This document shows positions 23,391 to 30,994 of a stretch of DNA of 64,000 nucleotides, in pieces. The translations under genes were made by a program, and so were the position numbers. Source of the DNA: DATBGZ01 sp036557785 (GTDB lineage Bacteria > Actinomycetota > Actinomycetes > Mycobacteriales > Micromonosporaceae); assembly GCA_036557785.1 (NCBI GenBank), contig DATBGZ010000096.1, forward strand, positions 52,284 through 116,283, in the 5' to 3' direction. The notes below the pieces were generated by a model, which was given only the letters and a program-made list of their open reading frames with translations, was not told the origin of the DNA and did no database searches. The stretch's first letter is position 1. Each line of letters starts with the position of its first letter.

Positions 23391-24733
23391 TGTGGCACTC
23401 CCCCACCCACGGCTGCGCCCCGCCCCTGACCCGCCTTCGTATTGAGGTGGGACTGCGCGTCCCGCTCGAGCGGCAGCGGTCCGCTGACCGTGTAGTAGCG
23501 GCGTCCCGCGACCAGCAGCTCCTCGGCGGGGAACTTCGTGATGACCTGGCATCCGTCCGCGGTCACGACAACCTCCTCCTCGATCCGTGCAGCGCCCCAG
23601 CCGTCGCGGGCCGGCCAGTACGTCTCCAGTGCGAAGACCATGCCCTCTTCGAGTACCTCGGGATGGTCCAGCGAGACGAGCCGGCTGAAGATGGGCTTCT
23701 CCCAGATGGACAGTCCCACCCCGTGGCCGTACTGCAGCGCGAACGCCGCCTCCTCGTTGGCGAAGCCGAACTCCTCCGCCCGTGGCCACAGTGACACGAT
23801 GTCGCCGGTCGTCGTCCCGGGGCGGACCGCGGCGATCGCGACGTCCATGTACTCGCGGCAGCGCACATAAGCGTCCCGCATCGCGGGCGACGCGCTGCCC
23901 ACGGCGAAGCACCGGTAGTAGCACGTGCGGTATCCCATGTGGCTGTGCAGGATGTCGAAGAAGGCGGGATCGCCGGGGCGGATCAACCGGTCGCTGTAGA
24001 CGTGCGGATGGGGTGAGCAGCGCTCGCCGGAGATGGCGTTGACGCCCTCGACGTACTCGCTGCCCAGGTCGTAGAGGGTCTTCGCGACGAGCCCGACGCA
24101 CTCGTTCTCGCGCACGCCCGGCCGGAGGAACTCATAGAGCTCCTCGTAGGCGGCATCGACCATCGAGCATGCCTGGGTCAGCAGCGAGATCTCATCCTGG
24201 GTCTTGATCCGGCGCGCCTCCAGGAACAGCTGCTGGCCGTCGACCACCTGGATGCCGGCCCGCTGCAAGGCGATCAGGACGGGCATCTCGGCAATGTCGA
24301 CGCCGACCGGGGCACCGGAGAGGCCGCGTTCGGCGAGCTCGGCGGCGATCTTGCGCGCGAGCTCCTCGGCGATGCCCGCCTCCGGGTGGAAGGCTCCGCG
24401 AAGCACGGAGATGCCGGCGCGGGCACGGTTCGCGCCATCGAGCCATGGGTTGTAGAGCTGGTGATGGCGCGCAGCCGAGCCGAAATCCCACACGATCGGC
24501 TCGGCACCGCCCCGGCACAGCAGGGAGAACCGGATGAACTTGTCCATCGCCCAGGTGCCGATGTGGGTCGCCGTCATGTAGCGGATGTTCGCGAAGTCGA
24601 AGGCGAGCACCGCGCCGAGGCTGGAGCGTTCCAGGTGCTCTTTCAGCCGGGCGAGACGCTCCCGCCGCAGCCGGTCCATGTCGATGCGTTCTTCCCAGTC
24701 GACTGCGTTCGTTCCCCATGTGCCGATCGCCAC
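23387..24733 (-). CDS. M24 (pita-bread) family protein, creatinase/Xaa-Pro-peptidase-like
   Basis: 448 residues. N-terminal creatinase-type domain (ANIRYMTATHIGTWAMDKF) and C-terminal pita-bread domain with GHGVGLSIWEKP (His), EEGMVFALETYW (Glu) and ARIEEEVVV (Glu). The first metal Asp is in FFDIL, but the usual GYxxDxTRTF motif reads GYRTCYYRCF, so the second metal Asp is Cys. Relatives include creatinase, ectoine hydrolase, proline peptidases and the lyase DddP, so this may hydrolyse or lyse a small molecule and not a peptide. GTG with GAGGGG 8 nt upstream; first gene of the six-gene operon. Confidence 0.83.
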   Translation of the reverse strand: MAIGTWGTNAVDWEERIDMDRLRRERLARLKEHLERSSLGAVLAFDFANIRYMTATHIGTWAMDKFIRFSLLCRGGAEPIVWDFGSAARHHQLYNPWLDGANRARAGISVLRGAFHPEAGIAEELARKIAAELAERGLSGAPVGVDIAEMPVLIALQRAGIQVVDGQQLFLEARRIKTQDEISLLTQACSMVDAAYEELYEFLRPGVRENECVGLVAKTLYDLGSEYVEGVNAISGERCSPHPHVYSDRLIRPGDPAFFDILHSHMGYRTCYYRCFAVGSASPAMRDAYVRCREYMDVAIAAVRPGTTTGDIVSLWPRAEEFGFANEEAAFALQYGHGVGLSIWEKPIFSRLVSLDHPEVLEEGMVFALETYWPARDGWGAARIEEEVVVTADGCQVITKFPAEELLVAGRRYYTVSGPLPLERDAQSHLNTKAGQGRGAAVGGGVPQ

Positions 24734-24781
24734 GTCAGCACCCCTCTGCTACAGTCCGGCTGTTCAGTACTGCTTACCGGG

Positions 24782-24811
24782 ACGCTAGTAGTTCGTTCAG
24801 CCAAGCGTCAA
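24782..24811 (-). promoter_or_regulatory. Candidate promoter of the M24-E1-cupin operon
   Basis: On the minus strand, TTGACG (24811-24806) and TAGCGT (24787-24782) are separated by 18 bases. The start of transcription would be about 40 bases before the GTG of the M24 gene. It lies in the 273-bp region shared with the divergent XRE-cupin regulator, so the regulator could act here. Pattern evidence only. Confidence 0.45.
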
Positions 24812-25006
24812 GCGCCACCGATGTTGGCCCGGCCCGATGGTCCGGCCGACCGCGGAGTGCTCGACGCCGCCCGAAACAGGTGTGTGTACGACAGGTTGAT
24901 CGGCGGTTCACGAGCGACCGGTAACCTGTGCTCAACACCGGACTGGCGGTCCGACGTGTGGCAGCACCTGGTTCGCGACGCGGACCGCTGGCGAGAGGCG
25001 GCAAGT

Positions 25007-25834
25007 GTGAGCGCTCCGGTACTCCCCCCGATCGGCGAGCGCCTGCGCCAGGCGCGGCTGCGGCGCGGGATGACCGTGCGCGGTCTCGCCCGGGTCGTCG
25101 ACGTCTCGGCGAGCCTCATCTCCCAGATCGAGACCGGCAAGAGCAGCCCCTCGGTGAGCACGCTCTACGCGATCACCGCCGCGCTCGACATCTCGATCGA
25201 AGACATCTTCGGCGATGCCGGGGCGGCCGGGCGCCGCGCCGCCAACGGCACGCCGGCCCAGGCCGTGGGCACGCCGCCGGCCCACCGGCCCGACTCCGAC
25301 TCCGGCACCGACCTCGCGCTCGCCGCGACGAGCGTGCCGGCGCGTGGCCGTACGGCTTCACCATCCCCAGCACGCACACCGGTTCCGGCCGAGTCCGTCG
25401 TGACCCCAGGGAGTCCGGCTCGCTCCATCGTGGACCGTTCCGGGGAGTCCGCAGTGAGCCAGGGATTGCGCCATCTCGCTCAGAAGCGTCGCGTCGGACC
25501 GGTCGTGACGCCGGAGGCGCGCGAGGTGCTGCACCTCGACTCGGGCGTGACGTGGGAGCTGCTCGGCCAGCTGCCGGACACCCACGTGGACTTCCTGCTC
25601 ATCACCTACGAGCCCGGCGGCAGCTCGTCGGGCGCCGGGGTGCTCATGCGCCACTCGGGCACGGAATGGGGGCACGTGCTCTCCGGCCAACTCACGCTCA
25701 CGCTCGGCTTCGACACGTACGTGCTCAACACCGGTGACTCGGTCTCGTTCGACTGCTCGACGCCGCACTCGTACGCCAACCACGGCAGCGAGCCAGCGGT
25801 GGGCGTCTGGTTCGTCGCGGAACGCTACCGCTGA
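25007..25834 (+). CDS. XRE-cupin transcriptional regulator
   Basis: 275 residues: an N-terminal helix-turn-helix (GERLRQARLRRGMTVRGLA, then VSASLISQIETGKSSPSVST), an unusually long Ala/Pro/Ser-rich linker at about 75-145, and a C-terminal cupin (SGTEWGHVLSGQLTLTLG, GDSVSFDCSTPHSYAN) that would bind the pathway effector. Typical members have about 190 residues, so the linker is the oddity. GTG at 25007 has GAGAGG 8 nt upstream; the in-frame extension to 24386 overlaps the divergent gene and is rejected. It sits between the catabolic operon and the transporter operon and is the natural local regulator of both. Confidence 0.9.
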   Translation: MSAPVLPPIGERLRQARLRRGMTVRGLARVVDVSASLISQIETGKSSPSVSTLYAITAALDISIEDIFGDAGAAGRRAANGTPAQAVGTPPAHRPDSDSGTDLALAATSVPARGRTASPSPARTPVPAESVVTPGSPARSIVDRSGESAVSQGLRHLAQKRRVGPVVTPEAREVLHLDSGVTWELLGQLPDTHVDFLLITYEPGGSSSGAGVLMRHSGTEWGHVLSGQLTLTLGFDTYVLNTGDSVSFDCSTPHSYANHGSEPAVGVWFVAERYR

Positions 25835-25870
25835 CGCATCGGACCGGTTGGATCACAGCGTCCAGCGGTA

Positions 25871-25900
25871 TTGCACAGTGTCCATGACGACCATACACTG
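25871..25900 (+). promoter_or_regulatory. Promoter plus inverted-repeat operator of the ABC transporter operon
   Basis: TTGCAC (25871-25876), exactly 17 bases, TACACT (25894-25899) is a near-consensus housekeeping promoter. Lying across it is an inverted repeat CAGTGT (25876-25881) and ACACTG (25895-25900) with 13 bases between. A repressor or activator bound there would cover both hexamers; the adjacent XRE-cupin protein is the obvious candidate. About 170 bp upstream of the binding-protein GTG. Confidence 0.6.
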
Positions 25901-26068
25901 ACCGCCCAGCACGTGGTTTGCCTCACTGACCCGCCCGCCCCACCCGCGTACCCTCGGCGGCCGTGAAGCCGACCGGAAACGACAGTCCTCGTGGTGACTG
26001 TGCTCGGCTACGCGGTCCAGACGGACCGCTCGGCTGGCACGGCCACCGTCCTGCTGAGAGGAGTAACC

Positions 26069-27322
26069 GTGCGCAGACGGGTACTGCCCGCACTCGCTGC
26101 CGCCCTGCTGGCGGCATCGCTCGGCGCTTGCAGCACGAAGCAACCCTCGCCGACCACCACACAGGGAGAGCCGATCGTCATCGGGTCGACCCTGCCGCTG
26201 ACGGGCGCCTTCGCGGCGACCGGCATCATTCACAAGATCGCTGGCGAGGAGTTCATCGACCGGCTCAACGCTAACGGCGGCCTGCTCGGCCGGCCGGTGC
26301 AGTGGCGGCTGCTCGACGACCAGTCCAACACCGCGAACATCGACACGCTCTACGAGCAACTGCTCAGCGGTCCCGACCCGGTCGACCTGATCATCGGACC
26401 GTACGCGACGCCGAACATCCTGGCCGCGATGGCGGTGGCGCAGCGCCACTCCAAGATCATGCCGTATCACACCGCGGTGCTCCGACCGCAGTTGACCTAC
26501 CCCTGCGCGTTCCCGGGCTGGTCGATCGGCGCCAACCCGAACAAGTTCATCCCGGAGCAGCTCTTCGACCTCGTCGCGACCCTGCCGAACCCGCCCAAGC
26601 GCATCGCGATCGCGACCGTGCAGAACGGCTCGGCCGCGTTCGTGACCGACGGCTTCCCGACCGCTGGTGACACCACCGGTGTGCCGACGGTTGCCGCGGA
26701 CCGGGGTCTGCAGGTCGTGCTCAACGAGCACTACGCGATCGGAACGACGAACTTCGATGATCTCGCGCAGAAGGTCAAGAACGCCAACCCCGACCTGTTC
26801 ATCAGCAACAGCCTCGGCGTCGACACGGTCAACCAGCTCAACGCCATGAAGACGATCGGCTACACGCCGCCGTTGACGTTCAGCCTCTTCCCGGCGCCCG
26901 GCCCGCTGTTGGGCCTCAACCAGAACGGCATCCTGGCGTGGTCGTTGTTCGAGGACAACCAGCCGGTGATCGACCGGATCGGTGGCGACGCACAGTCCAT
27001 CGTCGACGAGTTCCGTCGTCGCGCCGACGAGGCGAACGTGGCCTACAAGGAGTTCGAGACGCAGGCCGCGGCGAGTTGGAACGCGTGGCAGATCCTCATC
27101 GACGGTGTCAAGGGTGCCAATTCCCTGGACGACCAGAAGGTCTGCGACTGGTTGCACACCAACGGTGCCGACACGACGTTCTCCGGGCACCTGGCCTTCG
27201 ACCCAGCCCAGAACAACTTCTGGGACACCACGCTGGGCATCAAGCAGATCCAGGACGGTAAGTGGGTTCTGGTCTGGCCCAGCAACATGGCCGCAGCCCC
27301 GATCCAGGCCCCCCAGGGCTGA
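26069..27322 (+). CDS. Lipoprotein substrate-binding protein of a branched-chain-amino-acid-type ABC importer
   Basis: 417 residues. Signal peptide with lipobox LGACS near residue 20, then a Peripla_BP_6-type fold beginning IVIGSTLPLTGAFAATG. Late elements such as TNFDDLAQKVKNANPDLFI and TFSLFPAPGPLLGL fit the HAAT family. It anchors on the outer face of the membrane and delivers solute to the permease encoded next. GTG with GAGAGGAG directly upstream; the in-frame extension to 25991 has no signal features. The ligand cannot be deduced; HAAT members bind amino acids, urea, amides or aromatic acids. Confidence 0.9.
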   Translation: MRRRVLPALAAALLAASLGACSTKQPSPTTTQGEPIVIGSTLPLTGAFAATGIIHKIAGEEFIDRLNANGGLLGRPVQWRLLDDQSNTANIDTLYEQLLSGPDPVDLIIGPYATPNILAAMAVAQRHSKIMPYHTAVLRPQLTYPCAFPGWSIGANPNKFIPEQLFDLVATLPNPPKRIAIATVQNGSAAFVTDGFPTAGDTTGVPTVAADRGLQVVLNEHYAIGTTNFDDLAQKVKNANPDLFISNSLGVDTVNQLNAMKTIGYTPPLTFSLFPAPGPLLGLNQNGILAWSLFEDNQPVIDRIGGDAQSIVDEFRRRADEANVAYKEFETQAAASWNAWQILIDGVKGANSLDDQKVCDWLHTNGADTTFSGHLAFDPAQNNFWDTTLGIKQIQDGKWVLVWPSNMAAAPIQAPQG

Positions 27323-27349
27323 TGAGGGATAGGTCCATAAGCACCTGAC

Positions 27350-27393
27350 GCGTTGCCCGTGCCGCCACCAACCGGTGGGGGCACGGGCAACGC
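27350..27393 (+). terminator. Hairpin between binding-protein and permease genes
   Basis: 14-bp perfect stem, GCGTTGCCCGTGCC (27350-27363) with GGCACGGGCAACGC (27380-27393), plus an inner CCACC/GGTGG stem at 27365-27369 and 27374-27378. It lies in the 118-bp gap inside the operon. Such elements commonly give partial termination or mRNA protection, so that more binding protein than permease is made. Confidence 0.75.
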
Positions 27394-27440
27394 CAGTAAG
27401 GACACCGGTTAACCCGGTGCGAACCGCGAAAGGAAAACGC

Positions 27441-28310
27441 ATGAACGCCTTCCAGGTGGTGCTCAGCGGAGCACTGCTCGGTGGCCTCTACGCCCTCATG
27501 GCCGCCGGCGTCTCCGTGACGTGGGGCATCCTTCGGGTGATCAACCTGGCGCACTTCGGGCTGATCCTCCTCGGTGCGTACCTCACGTACGAACTGGTCA
27601 CTGCCTGGCGGATCGACCCGATCCTCACGATCGTGGTGACCGCTCCGGTGCTCTTCGTCCTCGGCGCCGCGCTGCAGTGGGCGTACGACCGACTGAACAT
27701 CGTCGAGTTCAACTCGCTGCTGGTCAGCTTCGGTCTGCTGATCATCATCATCCAGATCGCGCAGGACATCTGGACCGCGGACCACCTCGAGGTGCCGAGG
27801 GCGAACAACCGGTACGTGACGGGCGCGCTGACGCTCGGCCGGCTCTCGGTGCCCACCAGTCGGATCGTGGCGCTGCTGCTCGCGGTCGTGCTGCTCGGTG
27901 GGGGCCATCTCGTGCTGCGCCGCACGTTCCTGGGGCGCGGCATGCGCGCCTTCGCTCAGGACCGCACGGTCGCCGCGGCCTTCGGTATCGACCACCGGCG
28001 CCTCTCGGTCCTGCTCGGGGGTGCGGCCGGGGCCAGTGCGGGCGTCGCCGGCATGGCCTTCATGCTCGCGAACTTCGTCCAACCCACGGCCGCCTACGAG
28101 TGGTTCGGCATCGTCTTCGCCGTGGTGATCCTCGGCGGCCTGGGCGACCTGCTCGGCACGCTGCTCGCCGGCATCAGCGTCGGCGCGCTCACCGGCGTGA
28201 TATCGCAGGTCTGGTCCCAGCGCTATGTGACGGTCGCCCTCTTCATCGCGATCATCGTGGCGCTCGTCCTGCGGCCCCGGGGCGTCTTCACCCGCGGGAG
28301 GACGGCATGA
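27441..28310 (+). CDS. HAAT-family permease, LivH type
   Basis: 289 residues with about eight hydrophobic segments. The opening FQVVLSGALLGGLYALMAAG and GILRVINLAHFGLILLGAY are signature LivH sequence, and the later GRGMRAFAQDRTVAAAFGID is the cytoplasmic EAA-like coupling loop. It forms half of the membrane channel. ATG follows AAAGGAAA. Its stop overlaps the next start as ATGA, implying coupled translation with the fused permease-ATPase. Confidence 0.93.
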   Translation: MNAFQVVLSGALLGGLYALMAAGVSVTWGILRVINLAHFGLILLGAYLTYELVTAWRIDPILTIVVTAPVLFVLGAALQWAYDRLNIVEFNSLLVSFGLLIIIIQIAQDIWTADHLEVPRANNRYVTGALTLGRLSVPTSRIVALLLAVVLLGGGHLVLRRTFLGRGMRAFAQDRTVAAAFGIDHRRLSVLLGGAAGASAGVAGMAFMLANFVQPTAAYEWFGIVFAVVILGGLGDLLGTLLAGISVGALTGVISQVWSQRYVTVALFIAIIVALVLRPRGVFTRGRTA

Positions 28311-30286
28311 CCGCGCCCGCCCGCGCCGTCCGCGGCGGCCTGCCGAGAGGCCTGCTGATCCTCGTCGCGACCAACGCCGTCATCGGCGTTCTCGGCCTGC
28401 TCAGCCAGCACCTGGGAGTGACCGAGTACAACGTGGTCCTCGTCTCGACGGTGCTGTTCTGGGCGACGCAGGCGACAAGTTGGAACATCCTCTCCGGATT
28501 CGCCGGCTACTTCAGTTTCGGCCAGGGCGCGTTCTACGGCGTCGGGGTCTACAGCATGGCCGTGCTGACCGGACGGCATGGGGTGAACTATCTGCTGAGC
28601 ATCCCGGTCGGCGGCCTGGTCGGCGGCGCGCTCGCCGTCCTCATCGGCGCGGTCGCCTTCCGACTCCGCTCGTTACGTGGGGAGATATTCGCACTTCTCA
28701 CCCTTGCGGTGCCGTTCATCCTCTCCGCGATCGCGCTCAACAGCCAGGCGATCGACGGTGGCGTGGGTCAGTCACTGCCGACGCCGTCGTTTCCGCATTG
28801 GGTGCCCAACTTCCAGCATCTGGTCTTCCTCCTGAACCTCGTCGTCGCCACGATCGCGTTCGCGGTGGCGCTCGCGGTGCACCGGTCCCGCGTGGGCCGG
28901 GGGCTCGCGGCGCTGCACGACGCGGAGGACGCGGCCGAGGTGCTCGGAGTGCCCACCTTCCGGTACAAGATGCTCGCCATCGTGCTCGGCGGCGTGCTCG
29001 GCGGCATGGGCGGCGCCGTCTGGGCGGTCGGCCACTACGTGATCGTGGACAGCGTCTTCAATCTGTACTTCCCGCTGCTGGTCATCCTCATCTGCATCGC
29101 GGGCGGCCGGCGGCACTGGCTCGGGCCGGTCATCGGCGCCGTACTGCTGGTGGTACTCCAGGAGTGGCTGACCGCCAGCAACCTCGGCAACCACCGCGAC
29201 ATCGTGCTCGGTGTCCTGCTCGTGGCGATCGTCGTGTTCGCTCCGGCTGGTCTCTTCCAGCGGTTGCGGGCACACCCGTGGCTGGCGCTCGGGGTGTTCC
29301 TCGTCGTGTTCATCAGCCTGGTCGCGTCCGGCTTCTACGCCGACCTCGACGCGCTGCTCTACGGCATGATCGCGGCCGTGATCGTCGCGATCGTGGCTGG
29401 CGCCCCCGCGATCGCCCGTCGCCTGCCGTCGGGGCGGGCCGCCTCGCCGACGCCGGCCCCAACAGCCCTACCGGGCACCGGCGCAGCGGCGGGAGCGCCG
29501 GCCCAGACCGTACGGGCCAGCAGTGCGGTGCCGCAGCGGGCGGCCCAGCGCGGCGGCGGACGGGTGCTCGTCTCGATCCGTGGGGTCAGCAAGAACTTCG
29601 GCGGTGTCCGAGCACTGGAGAATGTCTCGTTCGAGGTCGCCGAAGGCGAGATCGTGGGCCTGGTCGGACCGAACGGTTCGGGCAAGACCACCCTGGTGAA
29701 CCTCCTCTCCGGGGCGATGCCGCCCGACGGTGGCACGATCTTCATCGATGGCCGTTCCATCAAGGGCCTCGCGGCCCACAAGGTGGCACACGCGGGCGTG
29801 GCGCGCACCTACCAGATCCCGAAGCCATTCGCCTCGATGACCGTCCTGGACAACGTCGCGATGGCGGTCATGTTCGGTCGGACGGGAGCCTCGTTGCCCG
29901 AGGCGCGCGAGCACGCCCGGCGCCACCTCACGACCGTCCACTTGGGACATCTGGCGGAGTCGCCGCCGGCCTCGCTCAACCTGCACCAGCGTCAGTTGCT
30001 GGAGATGGCCCGGGCGATCGCGGCGGAGCCGTCGGTCCTGGTGCTCGACGAGGCACTCGCGGGACTGAACCCGGCCGAGATCGACGACGCGGTGGCGGTG
30101 ATCCAGCGCATCCACGCCGCCGGGATCTCGATCATCATCGTGGAACACTTGCTGCGAGTGCTGCAGCAACTCGCGACCCGGATCGTCGTGCTCAACCGTG
30201 GTGCCCTCATCGCCGACGGCGCGCCGGCACAGGTGCTCAACGATCCGACCGTGGTCCACGCCTACCTGGGGAGGCAACGTGCTTGA
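28307..30286 (+). CDS. Fused HAAT permease-ATPase (LivM-LivG)
   Basis: 659 residues. Residues 1-355 are a LivM-type permease (LSGFAGYFSFGQGAFYGVGV; coupling loop LHDAEDAAEVLGV). A Pro/Ala/Thr linker at about 370-415 joins a LivG ATPase: Walker A GPNGSGKTTL (near 455), Walker B VLVLDEALAGLNP, and H-loop IIIVEHLL. The ABC signature, usually LSxGQ, reads LNLHQRQLLEMARA, so the conserved Gly is His. LivM and LivG are usually separate proteins, although fusions occur. ATG overlaps the LivH stop; an 8-bp overlap leads into LivF. Confidence 0.92.
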   Translation: MTAPARAVRGGLPRGLLILVATNAVIGVLGLLSQHLGVTEYNVVLVSTVLFWATQATSWNILSGFAGYFSFGQGAFYGVGVYSMAVLTGRHGVNYLLSIPVGGLVGGALAVLIGAVAFRLRSLRGEIFALLTLAVPFILSAIALNSQAIDGGVGQSLPTPSFPHWVPNFQHLVFLLNLVVATIAFAVALAVHRSRVGRGLAALHDAEDAAEVLGVPTFRYKMLAIVLGGVLGGMGGAVWAVGHYVIVDSVFNLYFPLLVILICIAGGRRHWLGPVIGAVLLVVLQEWLTASNLGNHRDIVLGVLLVAIVVFAPAGLFQRLRAHPWLALGVFLVVFISLVASGFYADLDALLYGMIAAVIVAIVAGAPAIARRLPSGRAASPTPAPTALPGTGAAAGAPAQTVRASSAVPQRAAQRGGGRVLVSIRGVSKNFGGVRALENVSFEVAEGEIVGLVGPNGSGKTTLVNLLSGAMPPDGGTIFIDGRSIKGLAAHKVAHAGVARTYQIPKPFASMTVLDNVAMAVMFGRTGASLPEAREHARRHLTTVHLGHLAESPPASLNLHQRQLLEMARAIAAEPSVLVLDEALAGLNPAEIDDAVAVIQRIHAAGISIIIVEHLLRVLQQLATRIVVLNRGALIADGAPAQVLNDPTVVHAYLGRQRA

Positions 30287-30983
30287 GGTGCGCGGGCTCC
30301 AGGCCCGCTACGGCGACGCCCAGGCGCTGTGGGGCGTGGACCTGGACGTGCTCGACGGGGAGATGGTCTGCCTCGTGGGTCCCAACGGTGCCGGCAAGAC
30401 CACGCTGGTGCAGACGATCGCGGGACTGCACCGGGCGCACTCCGGCAGCATCTGGGTCGACCGGGTCGAGCTGACCCGCATGCCGGCGCACAAGGTGTGC
30501 GACCACGGCGTGGCGACCGTGCCGGAGGGCCGGCGGGTCTTCGGTCACATGAGCGTGCGGGACAACCTGCTACTCGGCGCGTACCGCCGGACCGCGCGTC
30601 GGGACTACCGCACCACCGAGGAGGAGGTGTACGGGCTCTTCCCGCGCCTGCGGGAACGGGCGGGGCAGTACGCCGCGAGCCTCTCCGGTGGCGAACAGCA
30701 GATGCTCGCGATCGGCCGCGCGCTCATGGCCAAGCCCCGGCTGCTGCTGCTCGACGAGCCGTCGCTGGGGCTCGCCCCGGTGATCGTGGACCAGGTCTTC
30801 GACGCCCTGGCCGCCGTGAGCGCCACCGGGATCGGGGTGCTCGTCGTGGAGCAGGACGTCCAGCGGGCCCTTTCGGCGTGCTCCCGCGGCTATGTCCTCA
30901 TCGAGGGTCGTATCGTGACCTCGGGCAGCACCGATGCGCTGCGCGCGACCGACGAGGTGCGCCAGCGCGTGTTGGGCATGTGA
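30279..30983 (+). CDS. HAAT-family ATPase, LivF type
   Basis: 234 residues with all ABC motifs intact: Walker A GPNGAGKTTLVQ, signature ASLSGGEQQMLAIGRAL, Walker B LLLLDEPSLGLAP, and switch VVEQDVQRAL. The NATVPEGR-like element VATVPEGRRVFGHMSVRDNL is diagnostic of LivF. It pairs with the LivG half of the preceding fusion. GTG at 30279 is preceded by GGGGAGG. Its intact signature could compensate for the altered one in its partner. Confidence 0.94.
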   Translation: MLEVRGLQARYGDAQALWGVDLDVLDGEMVCLVGPNGAGKTTLVQTIAGLHRAHSGSIWVDRVELTRMPAHKVCDHGVATVPEGRRVFGHMSVRDNLLLGAYRRTARRDYRTTEEEVYGLFPRLRERAGQYAASLSGGEQQMLAIGRALMAKPRLLLLDEPSLGLAPVIVDQVFDALAAVSATGIGVLVVEQDVQRALSACSRGYVLIEGRIVTSGSTDALRATDEVRQRVLGM

Positions 30984-30994
30984 GGGAGCAGACC

